Positions 32,027 to 44,596 are shown, counted from the first letter of the stretch. The stretch: DNA of 64,000 nt from Apoderus coryli (GCA_911728435.2 OU452198.1:16092001-16156000); one strand, 5' to 3'. Numbers and translations are program-made. Notes: generated by a model not told the origin, from the sequence alone.

Positions 32027-33196
32027 TGTAACGATTGTTTCACGTGGCGGTCGTTACTAGGTGGCGTGTTCGGGTTTTCGGCGGCTTATTCCTCGGGCGC
32101 CAGTTTATTAACGTGGTATGCTCCACGGACACCAGGTAACTCTAGTGGAGATAGTAATTCCAGGGTCGAGATTTTAATTCGACGAAAAGAGGGCCTAAGG
32201 CTTAGTCCAGGTGTTTAACTAAAGACAAAACGGGATAACAAATATTAACAGTTTATTAATTAAAATATATACAATTCAACCGTTCCTAAATAAAATAAAG
32301 TAAATACACAACAATAAAATTAATACAATACGGTAACATGAATGTACGGCGCTCGGTCTGCAAAACGTGCGCGGCCAGGAGGTAGGATATTACCGGGTGT
32401 GTTTCTCCACGTGGCAGTGTTACGGTATTTCTTGAAACAACTAAAACGGGCGTACCTCTGAGATTACCACGGTGTAGCCGGTGAGTTTGCCTTGATTCGG
32501 GTCGTTAGATCCTTGCCAATTAGCTACTGCTAATGGTCCGGGTTCAGGTCGCCCCTTCACAGAACAAACTCGGCTTAGTACAGTAGGGATGTCTGACGTG
32601 GCCCCGGAACGGTAGTTGGACGGGCACGGGCTAAGGCGTCTCACGAATGTCGCCGTAGCTTTGACAAACGCAAGAGACCCCCCGGGTGGTCCGCACGCAG
32701 ATTCGGGACGTCCAGACACCACAACCCCCCACTAATGGCAATCTCAGAAACCCTCACACTTACTCGTTTCCACTTGCCACGCTTATACACACTCACCCTT
32801 ATCCGGTACTGGCCCGCACACAACACACTTACGTGCTACCCTTGCTGCTGGACGGTTGACTGCTGTTGACTCCACTACTACTGCTGCTACTGCTGCTGCT
32901 GCTGCTTGCTGTTGCTGCTGGTCGCTGCCGGTCGTCGACTGACTGTTTCTGTGTGGTGATCTGGTATTTATGCACCACGGCGCTGTCCCCACTGGCCGGC
33001 TTCTCTCTCCCTACCACGAGGCCAGCGCGCATCATGTTCACGCTAAGCACAAGCCACGTCGCTGTCGGTCGATGCACGGTCGAAGCGGCGGGGTATAATA
33101 CAAGGTGGACGGAATTACGTCAACATATTGAAAGGAAAATACAATACGGATACTATACAGGGTGGATAGAATTAAAAAAAAAGTAACTTCGTTACA
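32027..33196. mobile_element. Solo LTR, 1170 bp
   Basis: Starts TGTAACGATTG and ends TTCGTTACA, the TG...CA ends of an LTR with short inverted repeats. It is flanked by a 4-bp duplication CTTT (32023-32026, 33197-33200), as expected for Ty3/gypsy or related elements. It is far more GC-rich than its surroundings and interrupts the left arm of a foldback. A CTG/TGC repeat lies at 32872-32920. No internal gag-pol region remains, so it arose by recombination between LTRs. Confidence 0.87.
32872..32920. repeat. Trinucleotide (CTG)n-like repeat
   Basis: Impure CTA/CTG/TTG triplets inside the solo LTR. Open frames through it (poly-Leu on +, poly-Gln/Ala/Ser on -) are products of the repeat. Confidence 0.9.
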
Positions 33197-34137
33197 CTTT
33201 ATATAAAAAACTGAAAAGCACTTTCTCAATGTTACTTTTTGAGGAGAATAAGAAAGCTGTTACATATTTTCACTCCGACGTTTCGTTATTGAAAAACCAT
33301 CATCATCATACGGTTCTCGATGTCTTATTGTTAAATTTAAAGCCATTTTCAATTAAAAAATAGGTGGTATATCACATGTAATGGTTTAAACAATTTTTCA
33401 GTGTTTTTAGCTGTTATTTAAAATTATTCAAGGGAAATCGTCATAGTTTGGCACTTAACTGACTGAATGCAGAGTAGTAGGTTTTGCAAAAATATTCTTT
33501 CGTCGTTACTCACATGTATTTATTATTATTTGACAATTTATTTCTGTATCAGAACAACATTTTATTCTGTACGCGGTTTTTTAGATTTAGTTGAAATTTT
33601 TGTGCTATTTGAAGTTATTTAAAAAAATGCCTTTCTCAGATGAATATTTTGCGCAAAAAAAGTGCCAAACTATGGCGATTTTTCTTGAATAATTTTAAAT
33701 AAACAGCTAAAAGACTGCATTTGTTTAAACCATTACGTGTGCTATACTACCTATTTTTGAATTGAAAATGGCTTTAAATTTAACAATAAAAAATCCAGAG
33801 CAGTATTTAAAAAACCAATTTGATGATAGTTTTTCAAAAACCAAACGTCGTAATGAAAAGTTGTAAATGCTATCTTAGTCTCATCAAAAAGTAACATTGA
33901 AAAAGTGCTTTTAATTTTTTTGTATGTGTAAAATAATGTCAGAAATAAACAAAAACTAAAATCCCAAAACATCGTTTTTTCAAAAACTGCCGAAAACGGC
34001 TAAAGTTAGTTTACTTTTGAAAACACCCGTTATTTAGTGTTTAAATTGTACAACTTTTCTCTAATTTAAACGACAGTGTAACTCCTACCGTTTCCAAGAT
34101 TCCAATGCTATACCATTCTTATCTTGGACACAGTGTA

Positions 34138-35625
34138 TATAATAAATTAATTCACAATATCTTTAATTTGAAAAATAAATCAATAGGTAGACTAATCTGT
34201 TGTTTTTTTTTTATGTTATAACTGAATGAAAATTATACGATTCCAATAGAACGTATTTTTTTTTTTTTTTTGAGGTAATCGCAAAGCCAAAACGGCGAGA
34301 GAACAGTAAACGGCGATAGCAAATTTATAATTTAATAATAACTTTAACAAGTTAAGTTTAAAGAATTATTAACACATTTCTTCAGAACTCCATGATGTAG
34401 GTGTGACTTAATGCGAAATATATTGTTTTAGAGACATTTTTCATGTTCATAACATTAGTAAATTAAATTTTTTAACATCTTATAACCTAAATTATATATT
34501 TTTTATTGTATTTCAGTGATTTATTTGGTTAATTTGATGCGAAAAAGCTAAATCATATTTTCGAATTAGTATTTATTTAAAAAACTTGTGCTTGTAAGTC
34601 AACTGGTGAATTCAAATAACTTATATTCGTAAAAATCAGTGTTGTGCCTTTGCAGTCTATCTTAAAATAGAGTTCTTACATAGCTTCTATATGTTTGTTG
34701 TGGCGCGAATAAATTAAAGCTCATTATTTGGGTATTTCGCCACTATTTAAAATGCCGAATATTAAGCAATCAAAAATAATCCTTTCGAATTAATAATAAA
34801 AGCCACTGCTTGGCTATTATGTTAATTAAATTTGGATAAAACGTAATATAAACAGAAACGTAAATTAAAAAAGTTATCTTTATCGAGTCCTAACGTTCTT
34901 AGATATTAAAAAAAATTTTGGTCAATTAATTTCAAAATATCAGCACTTAAAAGTTCCCGCAAAACGACAAATTTAAAGGGATGGTCTGATTGGTTTGACG
35001 TAACCCGGCTTGTTTACGTTTTGCTATATTCTGTAGGCATCATATCATTAGGCATTTACAAGAATTAATTTCTGTAATTGTGTAATTATTTGAACAAATG
35101 TCAGCAACAGTACTGAACTACTAGTACACTTGGCAAAAAACACCATTTATTTTGTTTACCATACATATTTATTCGTCATATTATGATGTCACGAATTAGA
35201 AACTCACGCACAACATAAATATTATAACATTAAGTCCTTCACTCAATACAAATTTTCATTAAAAATTATTTTTGTTGACGTTCATATGGCCGATGTCGTC
35301 ACTAGCGCTTGACCTCGTGATTAGCTGTTTTCGCGCGAATTTTTTCAGTTTAAATTTCGATGGTCAAAAATCTATTACAATCTATAACAACGCAAAACAA
35401 CTAAATATATACATAACATTTTTTGATAACGGGGACATATTGGTCTCACATCGCAAAAATCTTAATTTCTGCATATTTTTTTAGTAGCAATATAATATCT
35501 ATATTATGCATCACACAAAAGTAACCATCACATTCAAAAAACGATTGTCTGATATTTGCGTGCTACATAAAAGTAGCTATTCTCTGAAATTGGCAAATTT
35601 ATTCAATAGTTCCTATTAATTACAG
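34138..35625. other. Intron 7, remainder
   Basis: AT-rich; no recognisable gene or repeat borders. An A/T run lies near 34257-34272. Confidence 0.5.
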
Positions 35626-35814
35626 ATTATTCACACATTACGGTGATAGAGACCATCAATTGCTATTGCGAAAAGCACCTGGGAACAATCAGTTTATATT
35701 ACAACACTTGCAAGGGACAAATCCAGTACTCTACAGTTGTAAGGGTTGGTTGAAAAGCAGCAGAGAGAATCCAGTAGCCAAGGCTGCGGTGACTGTGTTA
35801 CAGGAGAGTTGCAA
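35626..35814 (+). CDS. Myo18: Myo18 exon 8: lower 50K region
   Basis: Residues 859-921. The acceptor TTACAG ends at 35625; the donor GTAAGT starts at 35815, phase 2 on both sides. Reads LFTHYGDRDHQLLLRKAPGN, FILQHLQGTNPVLYSCKGWL and NPVAKAAVTVLQESCK. This is the class XVIII form of the F.I.H.AG.V.Y...GWL.KN..P stretch, with the canonical HxAG motif replaced by HLQGTN. Confidence 0.94.
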
Positions 35815-36009
35815 GTAAGTGATACTGAAATTCAGAACAAAATTAATTTTTTTTTATTTTTTAAATTTATTAAAAATGTACTTAACTTTTTTCAGTTGAT
35901 TTTTCTTGGGGTGTTCGGTTCTTATAAAAAAAATTTACAAAACTTTTTTTTCTAAATTAAAACAATATCCAGTTTTATTTTCGCCAAATAATTAAATAAA
36001 ACGATAACG

Positions 36010-36045
36010 ACGTTTCCGTAATAATTAATAATTTCTTCAGGTTGA
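36010..36045 (-). repeat. Decayed hammerhead-like core
   Basis: Minus strand: CTGAAGA, an AT-only stretch, then GGAAACGTCG and, further on, TTTTATTTAATTATTTGG. It has the order of the other modules but no clear stem II. Confidence 0.35.
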
Positions 36046-36117
36046 ACAATTTTTCTGAATTACATACATACATTATTTTAGATAGTTTTTATTTCTTTTT
36101 TTCTTATATAATATATA

Positions 36118-38695
36118 CCGGGTATTCCATTAAGGGTGAGCAGGTAGCATATCTCAGGAAATAATAGTCGTAGGATAATGGGGATAAAATTCTTTTAGGG
36201 AAATTGACCATGGGAAATCGCTGGAAATAGTTTTTTTAGTTCCTAACTATACCGCTAGGGGGCGTAATAGATACAGTAATGCGAAAAATACATTTTTATT
36301 GAAAATTTCGCAATATAAGTTAGAAAAACAATACTGCCACAGTAATGCTACTCAGATTTGGCATCTTTTTGGTTTAACACTTTTAATTGTGCGGCTTGAA
36401 TTAAAGGCAGCAGGGATGGCCGAAATTTTACCTATTATAATGTCTATAACTATGGTTTGGCTTAGCTGAATTTATCAATCTAATTTTTGTTTAAGAACTG
36501 AAGCCTTGCTGATGAAGAAAAAAAATATTTGAAATCATAATTGTTTTTTGGGGCTCCGCTAGATGGCGCTATTTGCAACGCCCAAGGTTTTTTTTATTTT
36601 TATTTACAATCTTAAATGGAATGATACAAATATTTTATCAAAAATTAAAAGTAAATTGAGTTGCAACAAAAAAGTCCAAAACCGCACATCAAAATCTTTA
36701 TTCGTTTCAGAGTTATGGCCAAAAGAATGTTGTTCACCAAAATTCGTTGAAAACTCATGTATCTTTAATTTTCCGTCATCAAGAATGCCATGGGAAATAA
36801 AGAAATAGGTTTAAACTTTATTAAACTGATAGTTTAACAAATAAAAATAATGAAAAAGCCATTAAAATTACCAAAATGCAGAGCTTTCATAAAATTTGTT
36901 AAAAAAGGTAGATCCTAGATACCCATGAAACAAAATTGGCAAGTTTCCATGGAGACAAATAAACATTGACAAATTGTCAAACAGTTTATTTCTAAATATT
37001 AAAAAAGCGTTACAGTTACAATCTTCGTGAAACTATTTGGGATATTTACTAGAAATTGTTTTACAAAATGGCTTATAGTAATGCAGAGGCATACGATATG
37101 CTTGCGGTATATTTCCAGTGCTTTGAAAATGCAGCTGTTGCGAAACGCGAATATGCTACTAAATACCCTGACCGAAGACACCATAGCAGAAAGTGTTCCG
37201 TCGGTTAGCAGTCCGTTTACGAGAAACGGCAAGTGTAAGAGTTGATCTAGGCCCGTTCAGAAGACGTCCAGTTAGCAGTGAAGATAATATTATAAACGTT
37301 CTTGCGTATGTGAAAGCGAATCCTCATGTAAGGTCAGTGACATTTCTTTAGACTTAGGAATACATCGCACTTCAGCGTTCCGGATTTTAAAATCTTTTAA
37401 ACTGCATCTTTACAGAAAACCCGCAATTTCTCTCACAGATTTTATGGACTGGTGAAGCAAGATTGTCTAGTTGTGGTAGTGTTAATCTACACAATACGCA
37501 TTATTGGTCACAAACAAATCCTCATTGGATGCGGGAAGTTGACCATCAAAGTAGAGGGAATGTAAACATGTGGTGTGGAATCGTAGACGGCAGAATTATT
37601 GGACCATTTATAATTGATGGCCATCTGAATGGAGAATCGTATTTCAATTTTTTAAATCGCTGGATTGGAAGGGGTAGCGTATTTTTGTGGCCACCTATAT
37701 CCCCGGACTTGATAGTGTTAGATTTTTACTTGTGGGAAAGGATAAAAAACATGGTTTACCAAACACCACCAACCACTCGAGAGAACATGATTGAGCGAAT
37801 TCAAATTGCAGTGGCGTCGCTTCCACGAGCTGAAATCGAGGCGGCGGTTGCTAGTACATTAAAAAGAGCCAATAGCTGCATTTTGCAACATGGGGATCAT
37901 TTTGAACATTTATGAAAGTTCTGTTGGTAGTTATAATGTTGTTGTTGTTGTTTTGTTATTATTAGTGTTATTGTTAATTTTTGTTATTTTCATTGGTTAT
38001 CCATTGTTATTTCTTTATTTCCCATGGCATTCTTGATCACGGAAAATTAAAGATACATGATTTTTTAACGAATTTTGGTGAACAACATTCTTTTGGCCAT
38101 AACTCTGAAACGAATAAAGATTTTGATGTGCTGTTTTGGGCTTTTTTGTTGCAAATTCAATTTAATTTTCATTTTTGATAAAATATTTGTATCATTCCAT
38201 TTAAGTTTTTAAAGAAAAATCAAAAAAACCTTAGGCGTTGCAAATAGCGCCATCTAGCGGAGCCACAAAAACAATTATGATTTTAAATATTTTTTTCTTC
38301 ATCAGCAAGGCTTCCGTTCTTAAACAAAAATTAGATTGATAAATTCGGTTAAGCCAAACCCTAGTTATAGACATTATAATAGGTAAAATTTCGTCCTTCC
38401 CTGCTCCCTTTAATTCAAGCCGCACAATAAAAAGTGATACACCAAAAAGATGCCGAATCTCCGTAGCATTTCTGTGGTAGTATTGTTTTTTTAACTTATA
38501 TTGCGAAATTTTCAATAAAAATGCATTTTTCGCATTACTATATCTATTACGTCCCCTAGCGGTATAGTTAGGACCGAAAAAACTATTTCCAGCGATTTTC
38601 CATGGTCGATTTCTCTAAAAGAATTTTTCCCTCATTGTCCTACGACTATTATTTCCTGAGATATGCTACTTGTCCACCCTTAATTGAATACCCGG
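36118..38695 (+). mobile_element. DD41D-type transposon with about 690-bp inverted repeats
   Basis: TA-flanked (36116-36117, 38696-38697), 2578 bp. Ends: CCGGGTATTCCATTAAGGGT and, inverted, CCGGGTATTCAATTAAGGGT. The inverted repeats run 36118-36806 and 38008-38695, more than half the element. Mirrored blocks include CCGCTAGATGGCGCTATTTG and CATGTATCTTTAATTTTCC. Between them is a broken transposase (37068-37915). Confidence 0.9.
37068..37915 (+). pseudogene. DD41D-type transposase with DUF4817-like N-terminus, broken
   Basis: Starts MAYSNAEAYDMLAVYFQCFE, the insect transposon helix-turn-helix domain annotated as DUF4817, then REYATKYPDRR. It is broken by a stop near 37207. Later pieces: YVKANPHV, FRILKSFKLH, then the catalytic part from 37463 with HWMREVDHQSRGNVNMWCGI, IIGPFIIDGHLNGESYFNFL, a deletion removing the HDG second-Asp motif, then NRWIGRGSVFLWPPISPDL and VLDFYLWERIKNMVYQTPP, ending GDHFEHL. 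Inactive. Confidence 0.85.
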
Positions 38696-39087
38696 TATAT
38701 TTTTTGTATTACCTATCTAACACAAATTCCACATGTTAAATTCAAAAATAACAAACAATTTTCTTTATAATTAATAATAGTTAATTGTGTTGACATAGTA
38801 GTAGTAGTAGTAGCACAGCATTAATAAGTACAGCATTTCGACTCCACGTTGGCACTTTGAAATAAACTGTGACGTATACCGCCGCCATTTTGGGTTACAA
38901 GTCAGGTACTTACTAAGAATAATTATAGTTTTCGGTTTCTAACCACAGTACTGTATTTTCATTTTTGTAAAAATATTTAAGTACATAATAATATCGCTGT
39001 CAATTTCAGAAATATTTGTGGTGTGTCATAGTGATTGAAAACAGCCTTGAGTGGTGGTATCAGTTAAATGTTGACATGATTGGGTGA

Positions 39088-39720
39088 CTTTTAATAATAA
39101 TAATAATAAACACAACAATAATATAGACTTTATTAGTAAAAAAGACATTTTTATAGAAGTTGAAGCAGTGCTTCCTAACTTAACCTAAACGTAACTTATA
39201 TTTTAGCTTAAACCTATCTGAAAATAGTTTTACATCGCTGGCCAAATTAAGTAGGTAGCTTATGTTTACAAATTAATTTGTTCTATTACGTGTCAGATAG
39301 CGCTCTTAAACGAAAACCCCTGTAAACTTTTTATATTCTCCGGTAGAGCGTTGTAATATTTTTTAAACCGTATAGGAAAATGACCGCTCAAAGATTGATG
39401 TTGAGTCTAGCGGTGGCGTAATAACAGTTTTATGAGGAATATTCACATCATACACCGATCCCCGGAACTTCAATCTTTCATATAAGTATTCCGCCTATTT
39501 TCATCTGATGATTTTTATTAGTCAAAATTAGTGAATGAAAATCCGACGTTGTTTCATTCTTAACCAGCCGATTTCATTAATCTTATTGCCAGCCTCTTTC
39601 ACCCCTACGAATTCCACATACAAGCCGTATGCCTGAATTCTGCATCAACTGAATCCTGTTCTCAGCAATTTTAGTCAAACAAGGGCCATATATATATTGT
39701 CAATAATATAACCCCTAGCT
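39088..39720 (-). mobile_element. CR1-like LINE 3' fragment
   Basis: Minus-strand 5'-truncated copy of a relative of the LINE at 15451-18968. It ends in an AATAAT simple-repeat tail at 39093-39110 and, reading upstream, shows GPCL, NRIQLMQNS and GIRR as in the C-terminal part of that ORF2. Many stops. Confidence 0.75.
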
Positions 39721-40189
39721 GATTGCGTTATCATGCTATCTCGCCACGAGACAACTTGTGTTTATGTTTTACTTTCATTTAGTTTAAAAACATATTAGAT
39801 ACTGCCATTTCGTAATATAAATTTTACGGTTATACAAATAGTTGTTATAAACAGCACATACATGTCCTTCCTGATTGTTCATTGTATTAATCATAAGATA
39901 CGTTAATAAAAATAAAATCCTTTTAATTCTCACGAACACTATACCAAAAACACAAAACACAGAATTAGATTTAAACACAATATTTATTTATCTCGTACAC
40001 GCCGACAATGAACTATATATTGAACACAGGAGTGAACGGTATTCATCTACGTCTATGTGATTATTGTGACGTTGTAACCCATAATGGCGGCATGCGCGAC
40101 GAAATGCGCAGGACGACTCGCAAGCGGAAAGTCAGAATACTGTATTATTTATTTTACTGTAGTAGTAGTACAAATTTTATAATATTGTC
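39721..40189. other. Intron 8, no gene
   Basis: CGCCGCCATTTTGGGTTACAA at 38880 and TTGTAACCCATAATGGCGGC at 40074 are inverted, so 38870-40105 may be one old element carrying the LINE fragment. No other feature. Confidence 0.4.
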
Positions 40190-40490
40190 ATAGATACTGC
40201 TTAGATGTTGATTGTAAGTTCTGTCATTAACGCTGCTTTTATTTCTTTGATGTAGGTATATCATTTCTAAAAATTCTCTTCTTTGTGTTTTTCTATGTCT
40301 TAGTTTGGTATAACGAAAGTTGAAAGTGTGGATTGTGGCCTCCATACGTTGTTTAATTGCTGTTTTGTTATTAGACTTTTTGTGTCCGTTTAATATTTTT
40401 TTCTAAATTTTGCATGGTTTGTCCAATATTGACACTATCGCAATTATTGTTTCATGGAATTTGGTAAACTACATAATATGATTTTTTGAG
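40190..40490 (-). pseudogene. Penelope-like GIY-YIG endonuclease remnant
   Basis: Minus strand: VVYQIP, SVNIGQT (decayed YIGQT), then HTFNFRYTKL, TQRREFLEMIYLHQRNKSSV and NDRTYNQHLSSIYDNI. These match the C-terminal GIY-YIG endonuclease of Penelope-like retroelements, from a lineage different from the pair at 44-50 kb. Stops and frameshifts in the N-terminal half. Confidence 0.75.
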
Positions 40491-40746
40491 ATGTGGTGAT
40501 ACTCTCATCGCCCATTTAAATGAAGACTAAAGCTGTCCTACTGGTTTATTTCAAACAACCCTCATAAAGGTAAAGTTCAACGGAATTGAGTCTACATATT
40601 GATTCTGTTAAATTTTACCGTTACAAGCAAAAGAAATCCACAAAGATAAATATATTATAATTATATATTAATTACAATATGAATATTATTATATTTTTAA
40701 TGTTTTTCAGAACACCTACTTATAGTAGTTTTTTATTTTATTTTAG

Positions 40747-40915
40747 AGAGGAACTTAGCAAGCTTTTTGTAGCAATCAGAGGTTTGGGTGCTTCCAGTTT
40801 TAGCGGTTCTTTAGTTGGTATTGAAGGGTCGCAATCATTGCGTAGAGCGTCAAGTATTCGAAGGACATTTAATGCGGGCACAGCTGCAATAAAGAGAAAA
40901 AGCATTTGTTTGCAG
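40747..40915 (+). CDS. Myo18: Myo18 exon 9: loop 2 region
   Basis: Residues 922-978. Acceptor TTTTAG ends 40746, donor GTAATA begins 40916; enters in phase 2 and leaves in phase 0. Encodes EELSKLFVAIRGLGASSFSG, GIEGSQSLRRASSIRRTFNA and GTAAIKRKSICLQ. This is the actin-facing loop 2 area before the SH1 helix side; the RRASSIRR stretch is a strong basophilic-kinase type site, conserved in class XVIII as LRRATSMRKTF. Confidence 0.95.
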
Positions 40916-41396
40916 GTAATAGAGATACACAGTGTGTGATTTTATAGGTTTTAATACAAAATGTTGTATAAAAAACATGTTTGAAACAATTTAATATTTT
41001 CAAAGCATGGTAGCTAATTGTGAAAAAGCTTTTATAGTTTAAGATAACTGAACTGCTGGTCAAAACAAGCGGACCGGACAAAATGTTGCCTTCATTTCAA
41101 ACCATTGAGATATAAGGAGTCGCTATAAGCATTATTTTACATTGTACACAAACGGGTGCATTGGGTGGGGCGTAATCGTATACCAATATGGCGGATTCTC
41201 CAGAGCCGCATTAACTATTTTTGTTGACGTTTTTGCTTTTAATTTGCAGCTTGGGTTTATACTTTATTTTGAAATATTATGCAGTGTACAAAATACTTAT
41301 ATATAGGTAATTATTGATATTTGATACCTAAATACAGGAATAAAAGACGTTAGTACTTTATAAATTATATATTAATACCCCTTAAACAAAACAATT

Positions 41397-41914
41397 TTAT
41401 TTAAATGTTGCGCTATGCTTATCCACTTTATTTTTACTTAAATAATACATCCTGGTATTAACATATTTAGTCGCAATAGATTTGATCAGTAAATGTATAT
41501 GGTTATCAAACACTGATTGATCAAAACCGTGCACAACTAAATTAGGAAAAATATTACTATTCACAAATTCCTTTAAAACAAGGTTTATTATGAATCCTGC
41601 GGACAACTTTTCATTAGTAGCTACTACACGATTTTTTATGGTCTTTTCGGATTGGAAGCAAACGTCTAAAACATCTTTTGAAGGAATTTGTAAATCCTTT
41701 TTTGCCTTCATTTTAATAAAAGAATAACACTTATTAATGCATCTCGACATTCTCTGCAAATAATTTGCTTCTTTAAACTAAAAACAACAAATCTAGCAAT
41801 ATAAACAATAATGAATTTCGAAAATTCAGAAAATGGTCCAGGAAGATAATCATGATCTGGATAAATTATATTTGTGTACATTTCTCGTTGGTATCCAATT
41901 AATTCGAGACACAT
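41397..41914 (-). pseudogene. P-element-like (THAP9-type) transposase remnant
   Basis: Two minus-strand frames. 41914-41708 contains YIARFVVFSLKKQIICRECR and DALIS, the P-element motif YIAG(F/Y)V..KL...I.C..C..AL. 41759-41397 continues CYSFIKMKAKKDLQIPSKDV, VLKEFVNSNIFPNLVVHGFD and HIHLLIKSIATKYVNTRMYY. This is the C-terminal part of P-superfamily transposases related to THAP9. The THAP domain and catalytic core are missing. Confidence 0.72.
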
Positions 41915-44116
41915 ATTCTATCCAGATATGTCTACGAGCAGGATCTTTAGGAAATCTAAAAACCAGAATATGTTTTTAACACACATTTAGGGGTCTTTTT
42001 TGCTAGAAAGTGATGAAAAAGTAGAGAGTTTGAGAGTAGAAATCAAGTAAAAGAATTTGTAAAAAAAAAATAAACTACAATGCATGTGTCAATTGTTCAG
42101 TGCAGAAAGAGAATGCTACCAGACTCCTATAATAATGTTCTCCTAAAAACCCCTAAATACGTCCATGTACAATGTTTACAATATTTGGTACATACCTATG
42201 AAACGTTATTCCTGATATTTTCTGGTCGATTTCACTTCTACTACTGCAACTACGCACAGCACAGGACACCATTGTAGTATATTGTCAAATAACCGTCCAA
42301 AAAAACACGAAAAACTTGTAAAATACTCGTAAATAACACTATAAGCTTGACAGCACGACAAATGATAGAGGTCGTATACCAATATAGCGTACCTGCACCC
42401 GCTTTTGGCCACGTTAGAGCGTCTCCCCCCACCTCAATGTTTCAAACTCAAAGTTGCTGAACAGACGGTTTTTTTCTCTGTCGAGGGGTACCGTACTGAA
42501 TCTTGCCCAATTGCGTTAAAATTTTGTTGTTGAGAAAAGGATAAATTGTACAAACATCTACACAGGGTGACTACTATGTTGAAAATTTGGCAACCGTAAT
42601 AAAATACTACGATCTACAATTTTAACCATGCGGTGTTGCCGCTTCTACTCTAAACCGGTGGCAACATCGCTATTTCAAATGGAACATGCACTATATTTTT
42701 TAGTTTTCGAAATGCTCCTGTACCTATAACCACCATTGCTTAATACTTTCCTATACCTATTTGTAGCCGATTACCGAGAATAAATTAGTTTCAATTTTAT
42801 TTTAACAAAAACAGGACAACAAATTCCAATATCCAAAAGCAACAATTTTGAGCTGAAATTTGGGCCTTACCTGAACAATACATCTATGCATTCTATTGGT
42901 CACTTCTAAGTTTAAGTCTACAGGGTGCTCCAGAACTTTTTGTTGTTAACTTACAAAAATGACAGAAAACCGATTTTTTTTAAATGGAACACCTTATGTA
43001 TTAAAACGGATTTGAAAAGCTCAGGAAACTCGCTTTTAGACTATGTAAGTCTTCAAGTTATCAATTTATTAGTGTTTATTGATAAAATTTCATAAATCGA
43101 CAAACTTTAAACAGTTTAATAATATGGATTTTACAATATAGTTACCATGGAAACTTGTTTAATGGAAATGTGATTCTTTTAAAGACGACAATTATTGGTA
43201 ATTAGAGCCGTAAAACTCAATTTTTTAAATTTAATGCTCGCTGATATTTATGTTTTTTTGTATACAGAATTTTATTGTTTCGCTTATAGAGAAAAACATT
43301 TTTGATATCTCGTCAATTTTGGAAGATATAAGTAAGCTCTTTGAGGAATTTTTGGGCCCCACCAAAATCTTAAGCGCGGTTACCTATTATAGCCTCAAAG
43401 CGTTGCCTTAAATGATTATGGGGGTCTTACCAACACCGTACAACTCAGCAATTATCCTCAATAATAAACCTTTACCGAGTAATTTTAAGCATTATCTCAC
43501 CGTTTTGAGCGTGTCATTAAAAAATTCAAATAACGTTAATTTCCGTAACTATTGACTTTTGTACATTTTGATTTGTTATAATAGTCAAAATCAATTTAAA
43601 AACGTCTTAACAATAGGGGGCCTGAAAAGCTGTGGTTCGAAGTTACAGGGTGTTTAAATTTTATAATATTACAACAAAATAGCTGCAGATCAAAAGTATA
43701 GAGCTACTTGATAGTAAAAATTAAAATTTTAAAATAAGCAACCAAAAAATCTAAACCAATATTAAATATTGTTTCTTAATGTCTCTATCTATTTATTAAA
43801 CAATGAACATTGTTAAAAGAGATTTTTAATATTAATGAACCGAAATCCAAAGAAACAGAGATAAATTGATTATCTGTAAAAGACAATAAATTTGTCTAAA
43901 TTCGCATTTTTTTTGTTAGTGCTATAAATTCATCATTAAAATATCGCACCCTAATGAACTTGTGTATACGATTATTAGAGAACTAAGTAAAGTAAAACCC
44001 CGTTTCGGCATATTGGTCTATAGCTTTTACGACAAATGTTCGAATACTTTATAACCTAAACATACTTCTTAAATCCGATAATAATAAATGACAAAAATTG
44101 TTAAATTTCTATTTTT
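41915..44116. other. Intron 9, old repeat scraps
   Basis: ACAGGGTG starts near 42563, 42921 and 43646 look like DD41D-type termini, but I could not pair them. CGTATACCAATATGGCG (41179) and CGTATACCAATATAGCG (42370) are direct repeats around the P-like remnant. Nothing else. Confidence 0.45.
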
Positions 44117-44165
44117 ATTGATTGAATAAAACACGTCTACTCAAAACATCACAAAATGATTTATA

Positions 44166-44596
44166 TATATATATATGTTGAAATCTTCTAAATTAGCCAG
44201 ACATGTTTCGGATCATATGTCCATCATCAGTGGCTTAAAGAACCTAGTTACAATATGAATGTGACAATTGTGTTAATGTAGTAGTCGTAGGATTGAAACA
44301 TTTATACACATCACTTTGTTGAAATTAAATTATTTGTTAATCAGATAAATAAAATATGAAATTTGATATAAAATGAAGTTTAAATTAAATTAGATCATAC
44401 TTGGATATTGGATTTGTTTTTCTTTTTACGCCTACTATTGGTTTTCATAATTTTATTATATTTGGAGATCAGGTGTCGTTCATAACGTACAAAATGATAT
44501 CATTTCACGTTATGAACGACACCTGATCTCTAGGTTCTTTAAGCCACTGATGATGGACATATGATCCGAAACATGTCTGACTAATTTAGAAGATTT

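Larger units (their letters stand above)
31836..34135. mobile_element. Long-TIR foldback element split by a solo LTR
   Basis: TA flanks (31834-31835, 34136-34137). The termini are inverted: CACTGTGTCCAAGATAAGAA both ways. Inverted similarity continues inward on the right to about 33660. On the left it runs 31836-32026, is interrupted by the solo LTR, and resumes at 33197-33430. Without the LTR and one duplication it would be about 1.1 kb with arms near 430-480 bp. No transposase. The TIR start resembles the CAGGGTGTCC ends of DD41D elements. Confidence 0.82.

Noticed and set aside
32866..33186. Plus-strand frame with poly-Leu start resembling a signal peptide
   Set aside because: The Leu run is the CTG repeat of the solo LTR and the frame has no conserved content.
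36507..36535. CTGATGA followed by GAAA in a transposon arm, hammerhead-like
   Set aside because: No stem II loop or helix I/III; the intervening sequence is an A-rich run. Its mirror in the other arm is equally poor.
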